Source of the DNA: Acinetobacter baylyi DSM 14961 = CIP 107474
Lineage (GTDB): Bacteria; Pseudomonadota; Gammaproteobacteria; Pseudomonadales; Moraxellaceae
Direction: 5' to 3'
Length of the DNA stretch: 64,000 nt
Assembly: GCF_000368685.1 (NCBI RefSeq)
Contig: NZ_KB849628.1
Span: 731,218-795,217 of the forward strand
Numbering within the stretch: the stretch's first letter is position 1; the number at the start of each line of letters is the position of its first letter. A program made the position numbers and the translations under genes. This document shows positions 51,652-59,650 of the stretch, one piece after another. The notes under the pieces are model-generated. The model did not search any database and was not told where the DNA came from. It saw only the letters and a list, made by a program, of their open reading frames with translations.

Positions 51652-52341
51652 ATGAATGCATATCTACATCGTAGTGAAAATCGTGGTCATGTAAAAGCAG
51701 GCTGGTTAAATACCTATCATAGTTTTTCATTTGGTAGCTGGTATAACCCGAAATACATGGGTTTTGGTCCACTTCGCGTGATTAATGATGACACCATCGC
51801 TGCAAATAATGGCTTTGGTACTCACCCACATGACAATATGGAAATCCTGACCTATGTTACTGATGGTCGTCTGACTCACCGTGACAGTATGGGCAATGAA
51901 GAATATATTCATGCTGGCGAATGGCAATTGATGAGTGCTGGTACAGGTGTCGCACACAGTGAAATCAATAATACGGATGAAGCTGTGCATTTGTTTCAAA
52001 TCTGGATTCAGCCCAATATCCGTGATGCTGAACCAACTTATCAACAAATTAAGCTTAATCCTCACGATGAACCAAACAAATGGCATCTGATTGTTGGGCC
52101 AAATGACAATGCACCCATGTTTATCCGTCAAAATGCAGAAGTCAAAGCGGCTGTATTGGAAGAAGGTAAAACGTTAGACATTGCCACCACTCAAAAGCAC
52201 AATTATGTGCATGTGGTAAAAGGCCAAATTATGATTGAAAATCAAATTGTGAAAGCGGGTGATGCTTTATTATTTGATGAAAAAACTTCAATCAAGGCAC
52301 TTGAAGATAGTGAAATGATCTGGTTTGACCTACCCGCATAA
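51652..52341 (+). CDS. Pirin family protein
   Basis: 229 aa from the ATG at 51652, preceded by a strong GGAGGT. Metal-binding cupin motif GTHPHDNMEILTYVTDGRLTHRDSMGN and AHSEIN. Bacterial pirins such as YhhW can act as quercetinases; the substrate here is unknown. Upstream in-frame codons are rejected. Confidence 0.88.
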   Translation: MNAYLHRSENRGHVKAGWLNTYHSFSFGSWYNPKYMGFGPLRVINDDTIAANNGFGTHPHDNMEILTYVTDGRLTHRDSMGNEEYIHAGEWQLMSAGTGVAHSEINNTDEAVHLFQIWIQPNIRDAEPTYQQIKLNPHDEPNKWHLIVGPNDNAPMFIRQNAEVKAAVLEEGKTLDIATTQKHNYVHVVKGQIMIENQIVKAGDALLFDEKTSIKALEDSEMIWFDLPA

Positions 52342-52356
52342 CCTATAAATAATGAT

Positions 52357-52388
52357 ACGCTGTTTCGGAAGAAGCGGCGTGTTTCTTT
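52357..52388 (+). terminator. Terminator of the pirin gene
   Basis: Arms ACGCTGTTTC and GAAGCGGCGT (two G-U pairs) around GGAA, then GTTTCTTT; lies against the 3' end of the convergent cas2-3. Confidence 0.6.
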
Positions 52389-55300
52389 AATGTGTAAAAA
52401 CTCCAAAACCATAATCATAAGACCAAGTAGGTACTTCATCTCTATTATAAGGTGTTAAAGATATACGGCAGCCTTGTTCATTCGCAATTTGGTACTCATA
52501 ACAATAATCTTTCATTTGTTGGGGAGTAAGTGCTAACCATGCTTGAGACTTTGCAGGAATTTCTTCAAACTTCACTTGTTCCCATACCAAACCATATTTT
52601 CGATACTTTAAATTTTTAGTGGCTTTCTCATCAAAACCATACACTTGCTTTTTAACAATTAGGCTCTCAGCCCATTCAAACATATAAGTTTCTTGATAAT
52701 TACGTTCACGTAAAGGTGTTATATTATAAATATTCTCTGTCATGATACTTGCATCGACATCCGATCGGGAAAATAACTGCTCTCCTTGATCGTTAAAGTA
52801 GTTTTTACAAAAGTCCTTAATTTGCTCATCATCTAACTTAGCAAATAGACAACCCACTTGGTCAAAACGCAAACGGGCATTAATGACTAATTGAGATTGA
52901 TGATCCCACGGTAAAAGCTCGTTTAAACGTTGAGACGAATAAGTTGAAGTTGCAGATACACCATATCCCTCATAACCAGGATATATAAATACAGGACGAC
53001 GCTGTTTACTTTGTTGCTTTCGTTTTTCAATATCGCGTCGTTCACAATAACGATAATTCCACTCTGGAATCACAATATTAGGTTGCTGTACTTTTTCTAA
53101 CCGATGACGATTAACTCGGCCCGCTGTTTGTACAATTGACTGCACACTTGATGCATCAATAATAGCCCAATCAAAATCATGATCTCTTCCAACTTCTTCA
53201 ACTGGTGTTGCAATCACAATAAATGGGACATTTAGAGAATCAGAATTTTGCATGAGGTCAATCATTTCATCATCTTGCTCAATCTGCTCATTACCCGTTT
53301 TTCTTTTTTTACCGTCTTTGTGACGTGTTAAAAGCTGATCTAGACGTTGCTCTTTATAAAATCTTGAAATAAGCCAATCATTTGCATGATAACAAGCGAT
53401 TTTTGCTTCAGGTAAATGATCCGAAAGAAATTGGGCAAGACGAATTGCATGTTTGATATTGGCTACTCGTATAAGCCCTAAAGAAATTTTCTTTTCTGTC
53501 TTTCTAAAACTCCATGCATGCGCTTGATGAAGTTGCTTTACTCCTTCCAATACCGACTGTTTCCAAGATAAAACTGTCGTTTCAGATAATGAAAGCAACT
53601 GAGCTAATCGATGGGTAGGTTTAGAGAGTAACTGAACTTGCAAATCATCCAAATGATTTTGGTAGCGAGTATCAAATTCTGATTTTTGATTTGACCGTTC
53701 TAACCAAACTTGTGGTTTGAGCTCATTATCAATAATTGCTATGATTGATTTCTTCTCGTTTCCATAAAGAGCTGCACGCATTTGTATGCCAGACTCAAAC
53801 GCCCGATGAATTGTTTTGGCAACCGTAAGTGATAAGGTTGCCGATGAACAAATTACGTTACGACCATAGAGTGCAGCGAGCTGAACCAAGCGCAATACTG
53901 CAATCAGTGCTTTAGGCTCATAGCCGTCAACTTCATCTAAAATCAAATCACTACTCATTATTCTAAGTAATGCCTTAACATGATGTCCTTGTTGATGTGG
54001 CTCACCCGCTGCAATCAGATAATCAATAGTTGAAACCAGTAATGGCGAAGCCAGAATGGTTGTTTCTTTTTGATCTAAAACTTTGCGTCCATTTTTTTCA
54101 ATTGTAAATAATGGATGTAGCCAATCTGGTAAATTACAGTCTTCACCCCATGCATCGAAAATAGGTTCAGGACGATTTTCATCCTCATCAACGAACTCAA
54201 TTTTTTCTTTACTTTGATCAAATAAAGTCTGAGTGATCGTGTCACCAATAATCACAGCAATTTCATCATCAGACAGATTCATTGACGTTTTAAGTGCGTG
54301 GCCAGTCTGTAAGGTGAGAGAGCGCAAATTAAGTGCAATCGCAATCCTTGGATCATCTGGTCGCAAGGTACAAGCAGCGCGCAAATTCATGCGCGTTTTA
54401 CCACTTCCAGTCCCTGCAATATTGAAAACCAATGCTGGTGTTTCAGGGTGCTTCTGTATATTTTTTTGCAATGCATTTGCTGCAATGTTCTGCCATTGGA
54501 AACGTGGATGAGTGGTGGGCTGACAAATATATTCAACCGTTTGCTCAGAAAGACCCGATAAGCTCAAATCAGTCATCATTTGAACTGCTATTCGTGAAGC
54601 CCGATCTCCAACTTGGTGTAAATGCCATTCTAGTGGCTGATCTTGTAATTTGGCTTTCTTGTCTTGGTCTATATTTTTAAGCTTTGTATTTGCAAATAAC
54701 GCTACATTTTCAGGTTTTTGCAATGAATATTGTTGTGCCGAGACAATATGATCGGCATGAATCAGTGCTGCTCGTGAATGCAGTGCTAAAGCTTTCCAAT
54801 ATAAAAGCTGGTCTGTTTTTTGTTTTGGTATTAATGCCGTTAAACGTTGCATACGTTTTTGATGACTTTTAAAAATAGAGTCTGGTAGTTCGCCTGCACA
54901 ACTTATTTGTTCACGGCTTGGAACCAATGTACGAACATGATTTTCATAGTGAGGTAAGGCTAATGGATCATTTTTTAAAGCTTCTTCAACTCCTAATAAT
55001 CCATGATGTGTAACCACTAAATAATCGACTGCCTCTAATTCATTTTGGATTCCCTGTTCTATTTCTTGTCGATCACCTAAAGTGAATTTATCTAGCCCTT
55101 TATCTAAATTCTTCCAAGCAAGCTGCCAGTTCCATCCATTTTTTCTGAGTTGTTGCAATAATTTTAGAGACAGCCATTCATGTCGAATGTCATCTCTAAT
55201 TTTTTGTCCCGCCATTTCTGGACTTAATTTGTTCTGAAAATGTTGTGAGGCTTTACCAATATCATGCATATCCCCTGCTGCGCCTGCCAACAAGCTACTT

Positions 55301-55623
55301 GCTTTAACCCATTCATCTAACATCAGTAGTTTTTGCTGTTTTTTGATCGATGCAACTGGATATGCACCATCATGGGCAAATTTATGTTTTGCTCCTACAA
55401 CCCATGCCAGCTTCATACGCCGCATACCAAAATTAATGTAAGCAGCAACAGCTGTTTGACGTGTAGCTACTTTTTTTAAGGCACTACGAATTTCTTTTAA
55501 GCCTTCGATTGTCATTGGTGCTTGCCAAGACGAATGTCCTGTACGAATCGCATAGCTATCCAAAATTGCTCGAGTTTTCTTTAAAGCACGCTTCTCACAT
55601 GCCGAAATAATGATCACATGCAT
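52387..55623 (-). CDS. cas3: Type I-F Cas2-Cas3 fusion nuclease/helicase
   Basis: 1078 aa. The N-terminal 95 residues are a Cas2 domain (MHVIIISACEKRALKKTRAILD), the fusion diagnostic of type I-F. HD nuclease domain with GDMHDIGKASQHF (His120-Asp121). SF2 helicase with Walker A AGTGSGKTRMNL near residue 403 and the DEVD box LILDEVDGYEP near residue 560; VATPVEEVGRDHDFDWAIID and QTAGRVNRH are motifs V-VI. It degrades target DNA recruited by Csy Cascade and works with Cas1 in adaptation. Unlike the usual cas1-cas3-csy order, it is alone and divergent from csy1. Confidence 0.96.
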   Translation of the reverse strand: MHVIIISACEKRALKKTRAILDSYAIRTGHSSWQAPMTIEGLKEIRSALKKVATRQTAVAAYINFGMRRMKLAWVVGAKHKFAHDGAYPVASIKKQQKLLMLDEWVKASSLLAGAAGDMHDIGKASQHFQNKLSPEMAGQKIRDDIRHEWLSLKLLQQLRKNGWNWQLAWKNLDKGLDKFTLGDRQEIEQGIQNELEAVDYLVVTHHGLLGVEEALKNDPLALPHYENHVRTLVPSREQISCAGELPDSIFKSHQKRMQRLTALIPKQKTDQLLYWKALALHSRAALIHADHIVSAQQYSLQKPENVALFANTKLKNIDQDKKAKLQDQPLEWHLHQVGDRASRIAVQMMTDLSLSGLSEQTVEYICQPTTHPRFQWQNIAANALQKNIQKHPETPALVFNIAGTGSGKTRMNLRAACTLRPDDPRIAIALNLRSLTLQTGHALKTSMNLSDDEIAVIIGDTITQTLFDQSKEKIEFVDEDENRPEPIFDAWGEDCNLPDWLHPLFTIEKNGRKVLDQKETTILASPLLVSTIDYLIAAGEPHQQGHHVKALLRIMSSDLILDEVDGYEPKALIAVLRLVQLAALYGRNVICSSATLSLTVAKTIHRAFESGIQMRAALYGNEKKSIIAIIDNELKPQVWLERSNQKSEFDTRYQNHLDDLQVQLLSKPTHRLAQLLSLSETTVLSWKQSVLEGVKQLHQAHAWSFRKTEKKISLGLIRVANIKHAIRLAQFLSDHLPEAKIACYHANDWLISRFYKEQRLDQLLTRHKDGKKRKTGNEQIEQDDEMIDLMQNSDSLNVPFIVIATPVEEVGRDHDFDWAIIDASSVQSIVQTAGRVNRHRLEKVQQPNIVIPEWNYRYCERRDIEKRKQQSKQRRPVFIYPGYEGYGVSATSTYSSQRLNELLPWDHQSQLVINARLRFDQVGCLFAKLDDEQIKDFCKNYFNDQGEQLFSRSDVDASIMTENIYNITPLRERNYQETYMFEWAESLIVKKQVYGFDEKATKNLKYRKYGLVWEQVKFEEIPAKSQAWLALTPQQMKDYCYEYQIANEQGCRISLTPYNRDEVPTWSYDYGFGVFTH

Positions 55624-55710
55624 AGTTTATTGTTAAAGTTTGAATGTAATCAAAATATAATCTTTTGTTTTAAAAAGAGAAAGTTTTAATGAAAGAATAC
55701 AGTCCTAAAG

Positions 55711-55725
55711 CGACATCTAATGTCG
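55711..55725. promoter_or_regulatory. Palindrome CGACAT-CTA-ATGTCG upstream of cas2-3
   Basis: Perfect 6-bp arms with a 3-nt centre, about 90-100 bp upstream of the cas2-3 start. The same core occurs as a longer palindrome at 56415-56437 upstream of csy1. Candidate operator shared by both cas units, or a hairpin terminator (it is followed by TTTT). Confidence 0.5.
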
Positions 55726-55791
55726 TTTTAAATCTATTTTTTAGCTTGTGTTTACTTAAAAAATAGTTGCAAGCGGATGAAGCAGTTTCTG

Positions 55792-55797
55792 TATAAT
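55792..55797 (+). promoter_or_regulatory. -10 element for the mini-CRISPR transcript
   Basis: Perfect TATAAT whose expected start site (about 55804) falls at the first base of the degenerate repeat (55805). An upstream TTGCAA at 55767-55772 is 19 nt away, slightly long for a -35. Confidence 0.55.
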
Positions 55798-55804
55798 AGC
55801 TATT

Positions 55805-55890
55805 GTTCGCTACTGCATAAGTAGTTGAGAAAGAGACTAGATTCTTGTTTAAGAACTATCTCGTTGACCATCGCTTTAGATGGATTACTT
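55805..55890 (+). ncRNA. Degenerate mini-CRISPR guide (CreA/CreR-like)
   Basis: Two repeat relics flank a 30-nt spacer-like segment. Relic 1 (55805-55832) matches the array repeat at 19 of 28 positions: GTTCG at the 5' end, loop GCATA and 3' handle TTGAGAAA (array TTTAGAAA) are kept, while the stem changes from TCATC/GATGA to CTACT/AGTAG, still fully paired. Relic 2 (55863-55890) has stem CCATC/GATGG with loop GCTTTA. Segment 55833-55862 would be the guide. A TTACTTTTTG tract after relic 2 could terminate transcription. Compensatory stem changes argue for selection on processing by Cas6f. Known analogues are CreA antitoxin RNAs and cas-regulating CreR RNAs. Confidence 0.85.
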
Positions 55891-55950
55891 TTTGTTACAT
55901 CTAAAATTTCATTGAATAACAACAATATAAATTCAAATAAAAAATAATGC

Positions 55951-55984
55951 CCGAGACTAGATTGTTGTTTACTTGATATAAAAA
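55951..55984 (+). promoter_or_regulatory. Partial protospacer with CC PAM targeted by the mini-CRISPR
   Basis: CC at 55951-55952 (type I-F PAM) is followed by 19 nt identical to the guide's first 19 nt except position 12, which is one of the every-sixth positions that do not pair in Cascade R-loops. Beyond position 19 pairing is lost, so binding without efficient cleavage is expected. The site overlaps the -35 region of the promoter at 55973-56000. Confidence 0.85.
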
Positions 55985-56000
55985 TTTAACTAGTCATAAT
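55973..56000 (+). promoter_or_regulatory. Predicted promoter repressed by the guide
   Basis: TTGATA (55973-55978), 16-nt spacer, CATAAT (55995-56000); five of six consensus bases in each box. The expected start is near 56007, a few bases before the strong hairpin at 56012. The partial protospacer covers the sequence up to and including the -35. Confidence 0.65.
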
Positions 56001-56011
56001 AAACTAGAACT

Positions 56012-56048
56012 GAGCAGCACAAAGCATCTCAACTCTTTTGTGCTGCTC
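56012..56048 (+). ncRNA. Strong 5' hairpin of the regulated transcript (possible CreT-like RNA)
   Basis: Perfect 12-bp arms GAGCAGCACAAA / TTTGTGCTGCTC with a 13-nt loop, at the expected 5' end of the transcript. No T-run follows, so it is not a simple terminator. About 20 nt later come AAAAGGAG and the ATG of the KilA-C ORF. It could stabilise the mRNA, or the hairpin plus ribosome-binding region could itself be a small toxic RNA, as in described Acinetobacter I-F CreTA modules. Confidence 0.55.
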
Positions 56049-56081
56049 TTCAAGTTAACTCGTATCAAAAGGAGCTCACTC

Positions 56082-56399
56082 ATGAGTCATCTTATCACAG
56101 AACATGTAGATCCATTCTCAAATCAAGAAAAATCATCACCTGATTTTTCACTGAGTATGTCAGCAAAACTTCTAAAGTTATCTCCTAAAGTATTTATTGA
56201 ACTCTTATACAGGAATAAATTTATTTTTAAACGAAGTAAGCAAACCGCATGGGAGTCATATCAAAATATTGTAGATAGAGAAATCTTGTGCCATCGAGTA
56301 ATAAACATAAAGCACTCTACAGGCATAGTAGTTCCACATTTACAAGTTAGAGTCACTTTAAAAGGTCTAACATATTTTAAAAATAGATTTTGCTCTTAA
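56082..56399 (+). CDS. KilA-C (phage antirepressor ANT-like) domain protein in the cas locus
   Basis: 105 aa from the ATG at 56082 (MSHLITEHVDPFSNQ), preceded by AAAAGGAG; a start 14 codons upstream lies in the hairpin and is rejected. Residues 25-105 follow the pattern of the KilA-C/ANT domain found at the C-terminus of phage antirepressors: SAKLLKLSPKVFIELLYRNKFIFKR, W-x-SYQ-x-IVDREILCHRV and HLQVRVTLKGLTYF. No N-terminal BRO or Rha domain. It lies between the guide target promoter and csy1, so its expression is predicted to be controlled by Cascade. Possible roles: regulator of cas transcription, toxin, or captured phage gene. Confidence 0.75.
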   Translation: MSHLITEHVDPFSNQEKSSPDFSLSMSAKLLKLSPKVFIELLYRNKFIFKRSKQTAWESYQNIVDREILCHRVINIKHSTGIVVPHLQVRVTLKGLTYFKNRFCS

Positions 56400-56414
56400 A
56401 TCTACGAAGATATT

Positions 56415-56437
56415 ATTGCGACATTTGATGTCGCAAT
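56415..56437. promoter_or_regulatory. Palindrome ATTGCGACAT-TTG-ATGTCGCAAT upstream of csy1
   Basis: Perfect 10-bp arms with a 3-nt centre, 16 nt after the KilA-C stop and 73-95 bp before the csy1 ATG. Its core CGACAT-N3-ATGTCG is repeated upstream of cas2-3. No T-run follows, so an operator fits better than a terminator. Confidence 0.55.
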
Positions 56438-56509
56438 ACTACTTAATATTTATCTAATTTTTCAAATAATGTGTTAAAAATTGGCTATATAACAAAAACG
56501 GGGAAGATA

Positions 56510-57676
56510 ATGCCTGAACCACAAACTGATATTTTTATAAATGCTTTGGAAGAATCGGTACACTTTAGTTTAAAGACCATTAATTCTAATATTGAAAAAG
56601 GTGGAATTCGTTTAAGTAATCAACAAGCACTTGATTTACCCTATCTGAGTGCTCGAACTTTATTAAATGAAGACTTTCTGATTCCTACTGATTATCAGGC
56701 AAATGCAGGTAAAACGGCTTCTATTTTTAAAGTCGTAAAAGCAGCCATGATTAGTCATGATATCAGTGAAGAAGATCCTGACTTCAAGCAACAGGTTGAA
56801 CAACTCAAGCCATCCATATCATCTGTTTTTAATGAGCTGTATCAATCTGGTACAGAAAACATTGATATACGCATGCGCCAGCTTTTAATTCCCAAAAATG
56901 GTGAATACGTTTCAGTAAGTCCACTTACTGCTGCTGGTGTAAATTATCTGGTGAACCAAGAAGTTGATGCTGTAAATGAATTACGCAAAGAAAAAGACAG
57001 TGACTTTAACCGCATTCAAACTGCTGTTTTTGGCATAGGCGGAGCCAATCCACAAAATGTGGGAAGCCTCGTTCGTTCAATGCAACGCCCTATTACAGTT
57101 GATGCTCCTCAAGCAAGTGAAAAAGTACGCCAAGCTTTAGCGATTTTCTATAACGGATTTACGATACGATTATCTCGTAAGATAAAACTGCTTAATGGAA
57201 CTAAACGGGCAAAAGAAGCAATTAAAGAATGGTCAGAAATTTTAAATCGTCAACTTGTTATTACCGCGACGAATACGATTCAAAATTGGCATGACCTCGA
57301 GATTTTCGCTCCTTCTACCAATCGGGATGTTCGAGATCAGGAAATTATTTTTCTAAATATTCTTGCTAAAGATGTATTAAGACAGGCATCTTTTCAAAAA
57401 AATATTTTAGAAGAAGCTGAAGCAATTTTACCAAGTATGCAAGAAATTGAGCGTCCTTCCTTTTGGGTTCATCCAAGTCTTTCGTTTGTTTTACAAGGTT
57501 TGGTTGATCCAGAGCTGAGAGATGATCACTGGAGAATAAAGTTCTCGGATTATTTGGCTAGAAAAATCACAAACGAAACCTTTGATATCGAAATCAATAA
57601 TGAAACTGTATCAATTAGCCTAGATAGCAATTCAGAGGGTTATATCGCCCGCCGTTTACGGGAGATTATTCGATGA
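56510..57676 (+). CDS. csy1: Type I-F Cascade subunit Csy1 (Cas8f)
   Basis: 388 aa from the ATG at 56510, preceded by GGGGAAG; a GTG 13 codons upstream is less likely. It contains the Csy1-like FGIGGANPQNVGSLV motif and a C-terminal WHDLEIFAPSTNRDVRDQE region. Large subunit that reads the CC PAM and binds the crRNA 5' handle with Csy2. Shorter than the Pseudomonas protein (about 434 aa). First of five tightly packed genes. Confidence 0.9.
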   Translation: MPEPQTDIFINALEESVHFSLKTINSNIEKGGIRLSNQQALDLPYLSARTLLNEDFLIPTDYQANAGKTASIFKVVKAAMISHDISEEDPDFKQQVEQLKPSISSVFNELYQSGTENIDIRMRQLLIPKNGEYVSVSPLTAAGVNYLVNQEVDAVNELRKEKDSDFNRIQTAVFGIGGANPQNVGSLVRSMQRPITVDAPQASEKVRQALAIFYNGFTIRLSRKIKLLNGTKRAKEAIKEWSEILNRQLVITATNTIQNWHDLEIFAPSTNRDVRDQEIIFLNILAKDVLRQASFQKNILEEAEAILPSMQEIERPSFWVHPSLSFVLQGLVDPELRDDHWRIKFSDYLARKITNETFDIEINNETVSISLDSNSEGYIARRLREIIR

Positions 57677-58557
57677 GTCGTTATGCAGTAATTCCTCGTA
57701 TTCGGGTGCAAAATGCGAATATGCAAAGTAATGGTCTATTATTAGGCGGTGTACCTTTATTTGCAGCCAATATGTTTGCACACCATTTGGCAAGGCAACT
57801 TGGTACAACAGATGAAGGGATTATTTATATTCATCATAACCAACAGCGTTTAGGTGGGCAAGCCTATGGCCGTTTTACGCCTGCTCAACGTCGAGGTGCC
57901 GTGTTTATTGGTAAAAAGGACTATTCTTCTAAAAATAAATATGCGTTGTCTTTACAACCAACCGCATCTTGCCATTTAGAGTTTAGTCTTGTGATTAAAT
58001 TTAGTAGCTCTCGGATTAGTCCAGAAAAGCTCACCCATATTCTAAAACGTAGTCGTTTTGCTGGCGGACAAATTATCGAGTTTTTAGAAATTACGACACA
58101 TGCTGAAAATGAATTAGAAGCAGCCCTAAAGAAAATCAAAACTGGGTTTGCCATTTTGGATCGACAAGATTTGCTTATTGAATATCAGCAACGTCAACAA
58201 ATTAATCGAGTTCAAGCATTTACTCAACTCTTAGCATTAAAAGTAGATACGCTTAGAGCTTTCTTTAATGACCAGAATTTAAGTTGGATATCGGCAACTA
58301 ATTTAGGTTATGCCCTACTTGAGCCACTCACAGACCAACGAGCAGGTATTCGTCAAGCACAAGATCAAGAAACCACAGCACATGCCTATGCCGAACCGCT
58401 TACAGGCATTGTTCAGTATTTTTCTTTAGGTGAGATTCTAAGGAAAAATACTGAGGTCGAGGATGATTCTTGGCATAACTTGCAAAAATTATTGTGGACC
58501 TATCACTGGTCGCAAGACGATATTTTTCTTTTAAAACAAAATTGCATTCATGCATAA
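57673..58557 (+). CDS. csy2: Type I-F Cascade subunit Csy2 (Cas5f)
   Basis: 294 aa. N-terminal pattern YAVIPRIRVQNANMQSNGLLLGGVPLFAANMFAHHLAR and RFAGGQI are Csy2-like. It caps the crRNA 5' end together with Csy1. ATG overlaps the csy1 stop by 4 nt. Confidence 0.92.
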   Translation: MSRYAVIPRIRVQNANMQSNGLLLGGVPLFAANMFAHHLARQLGTTDEGIIYIHHNQQRLGGQAYGRFTPAQRRGAVFIGKKDYSSKNKYALSLQPTASCHLEFSLVIKFSSSRISPEKLTHILKRSRFAGGQIIEFLEITTHAENELEAALKKIKTGFAILDRQDLLIEYQQRQQINRVQAFTQLLALKVDTLRAFFNDQNLSWISATNLGYALLEPLTDQRAGIRQAQDQETTAHAYAEPLTGIVQYFSLGEILRKNTEVEDDSWHNLQKLLWTYHWSQDDIFLLKQNCIHA

Positions 58558-58586
58558 CTCACTTCTAAACATAAGGAATTTTTGAT

Positions 58587-59648
58587 ATGACAATTTTTAA
58601 GAAATTACCAGGTAGCCTTTCTTTACAACGTGGCACAGTGGTCAGCGACGGGGCTTTTTTCAACTTATTTGAAGATGGGAAACAAGAACCTTTACACGTG
58701 ATGTATCACGGTATTCGAGGGACTCAAAACGTTGCAGGGAATAAAGAAAAAGGGGCCGCAACAGGTAATTCTTTGGCTCGCGAAGTCACAAATATTCAGT
58801 TGACCGAATCTGCAAAATTACAGCCAAATGCGAAACTTTTGGTGAAATGGGACTTTCGTTTTATTGATTTAAGCTATGTATTATTTGCAAGTGCTTCTAA
58901 AGCGGGTGCAGATAAAACCGAGGAATACAACTTCCGTCAAGCTTTCTTAAATTTTGTAAATCGCGCTAAAGAAAGCGATGGACTTAAAGAAGTTGTGCGC
59001 CGTTATGTACGTAATATCGTGAATGGTCGTTGGTTATGGCGTAATCGTATTGTCGCTGAGAGTATTACCATTCAAGTGACTGCTCAAGATTACCCCGAAA
59101 CATTTAGCTTTGATGCACTTTCTTACAACCTTAAGAGTTTTGCCGAACCATCTGAACAGGAACAAAAACTAGCAGGTATTTTATTAAAAGGAATTACAGG
59201 CGAATCAACAAATGCTGCCTTACATATTGAAGCGATTGTTGACTTCGGTATGGGCGGTGTAGAGGTTTTCCCTTCTCAAAATTACTTAGAAGATAAACCC
59301 AAAGGTTTCTCTCGATCTTTATATCAATTAACACCTAAAAAACCAGACCATAAAGCGAATGACAACCAATATCTAGGGCAAGCTGCTTTACGTGATCAAA
59401 AAATCGGAAATGCACTAAGAACAATTGATACTTGGTATCCATCGTTCAAAGAAAATGATGAAAAGCCAATTGCTATAGAGCCTAACGGTGCCAACCTAGA
59501 AGGTCAGATTTTCTATCGTGTAGGCAAAGATAAAGTTTCTGCATTTGATATTTTAAAAGAAATTGATGAGCTTGACCCAAGCAGCGAAAAAGGAATGTTC
59601 TTAATCTCGTGTTTAATTCGTGGTGGCGTGTACTCCGAGGGTGAATAA
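58587..59648 (+). CDS. csy3: Type I-F Cascade backbone Csy3 (Cas7f)
   Basis: 353 aa. Family features: LPGSLSLQRGTVVSDGAFFNL, HGIRGTQNVAGNKEKGAATGNSLAREVTNIQ, and FRQAFLNFVNRAKESDGLKEVVRRYVRNIVNGRWLWRNR. Six copies line the crRNA spacer in the Csy complex. Confidence 0.95.
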   Translation: MTIFKKLPGSLSLQRGTVVSDGAFFNLFEDGKQEPLHVMYHGIRGTQNVAGNKEKGAATGNSLAREVTNIQLTESAKLQPNAKLLVKWDFRFIDLSYVLFASASKAGADKTEEYNFRQAFLNFVNRAKESDGLKEVVRRYVRNIVNGRWLWRNRIVAESITIQVTAQDYPETFSFDALSYNLKSFAEPSEQEQKLAGILLKGITGESTNAALHIEAIVDFGMGGVEVFPSQNYLEDKPKGFSRSLYQLTPKKPDHKANDNQYLGQAALRDQKIGNALRTIDTWYPSFKENDEKPIAIEPNGANLEGQIFYRVGKDKVSAFDILKEIDELDPSSEKGMFLISCLIRGGVYSEGE

Positions 59649-59650
59649 TC

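Noticed and set aside
55805..55890. A second, ordinary CRISPR array upstream of csy1
   Set aside because: Only two degenerate repeats that differ from the main repeat and from each other, with a guide matching a site next door; this fits a dedicated regulatory guide, not an array.
56040..56081. N-terminal extension of the KilA-C ORF
   Set aside because: The extension lies in the hairpin region; the ATG at 56082 has its own AAAAGGAG and starts downstream of the structure.
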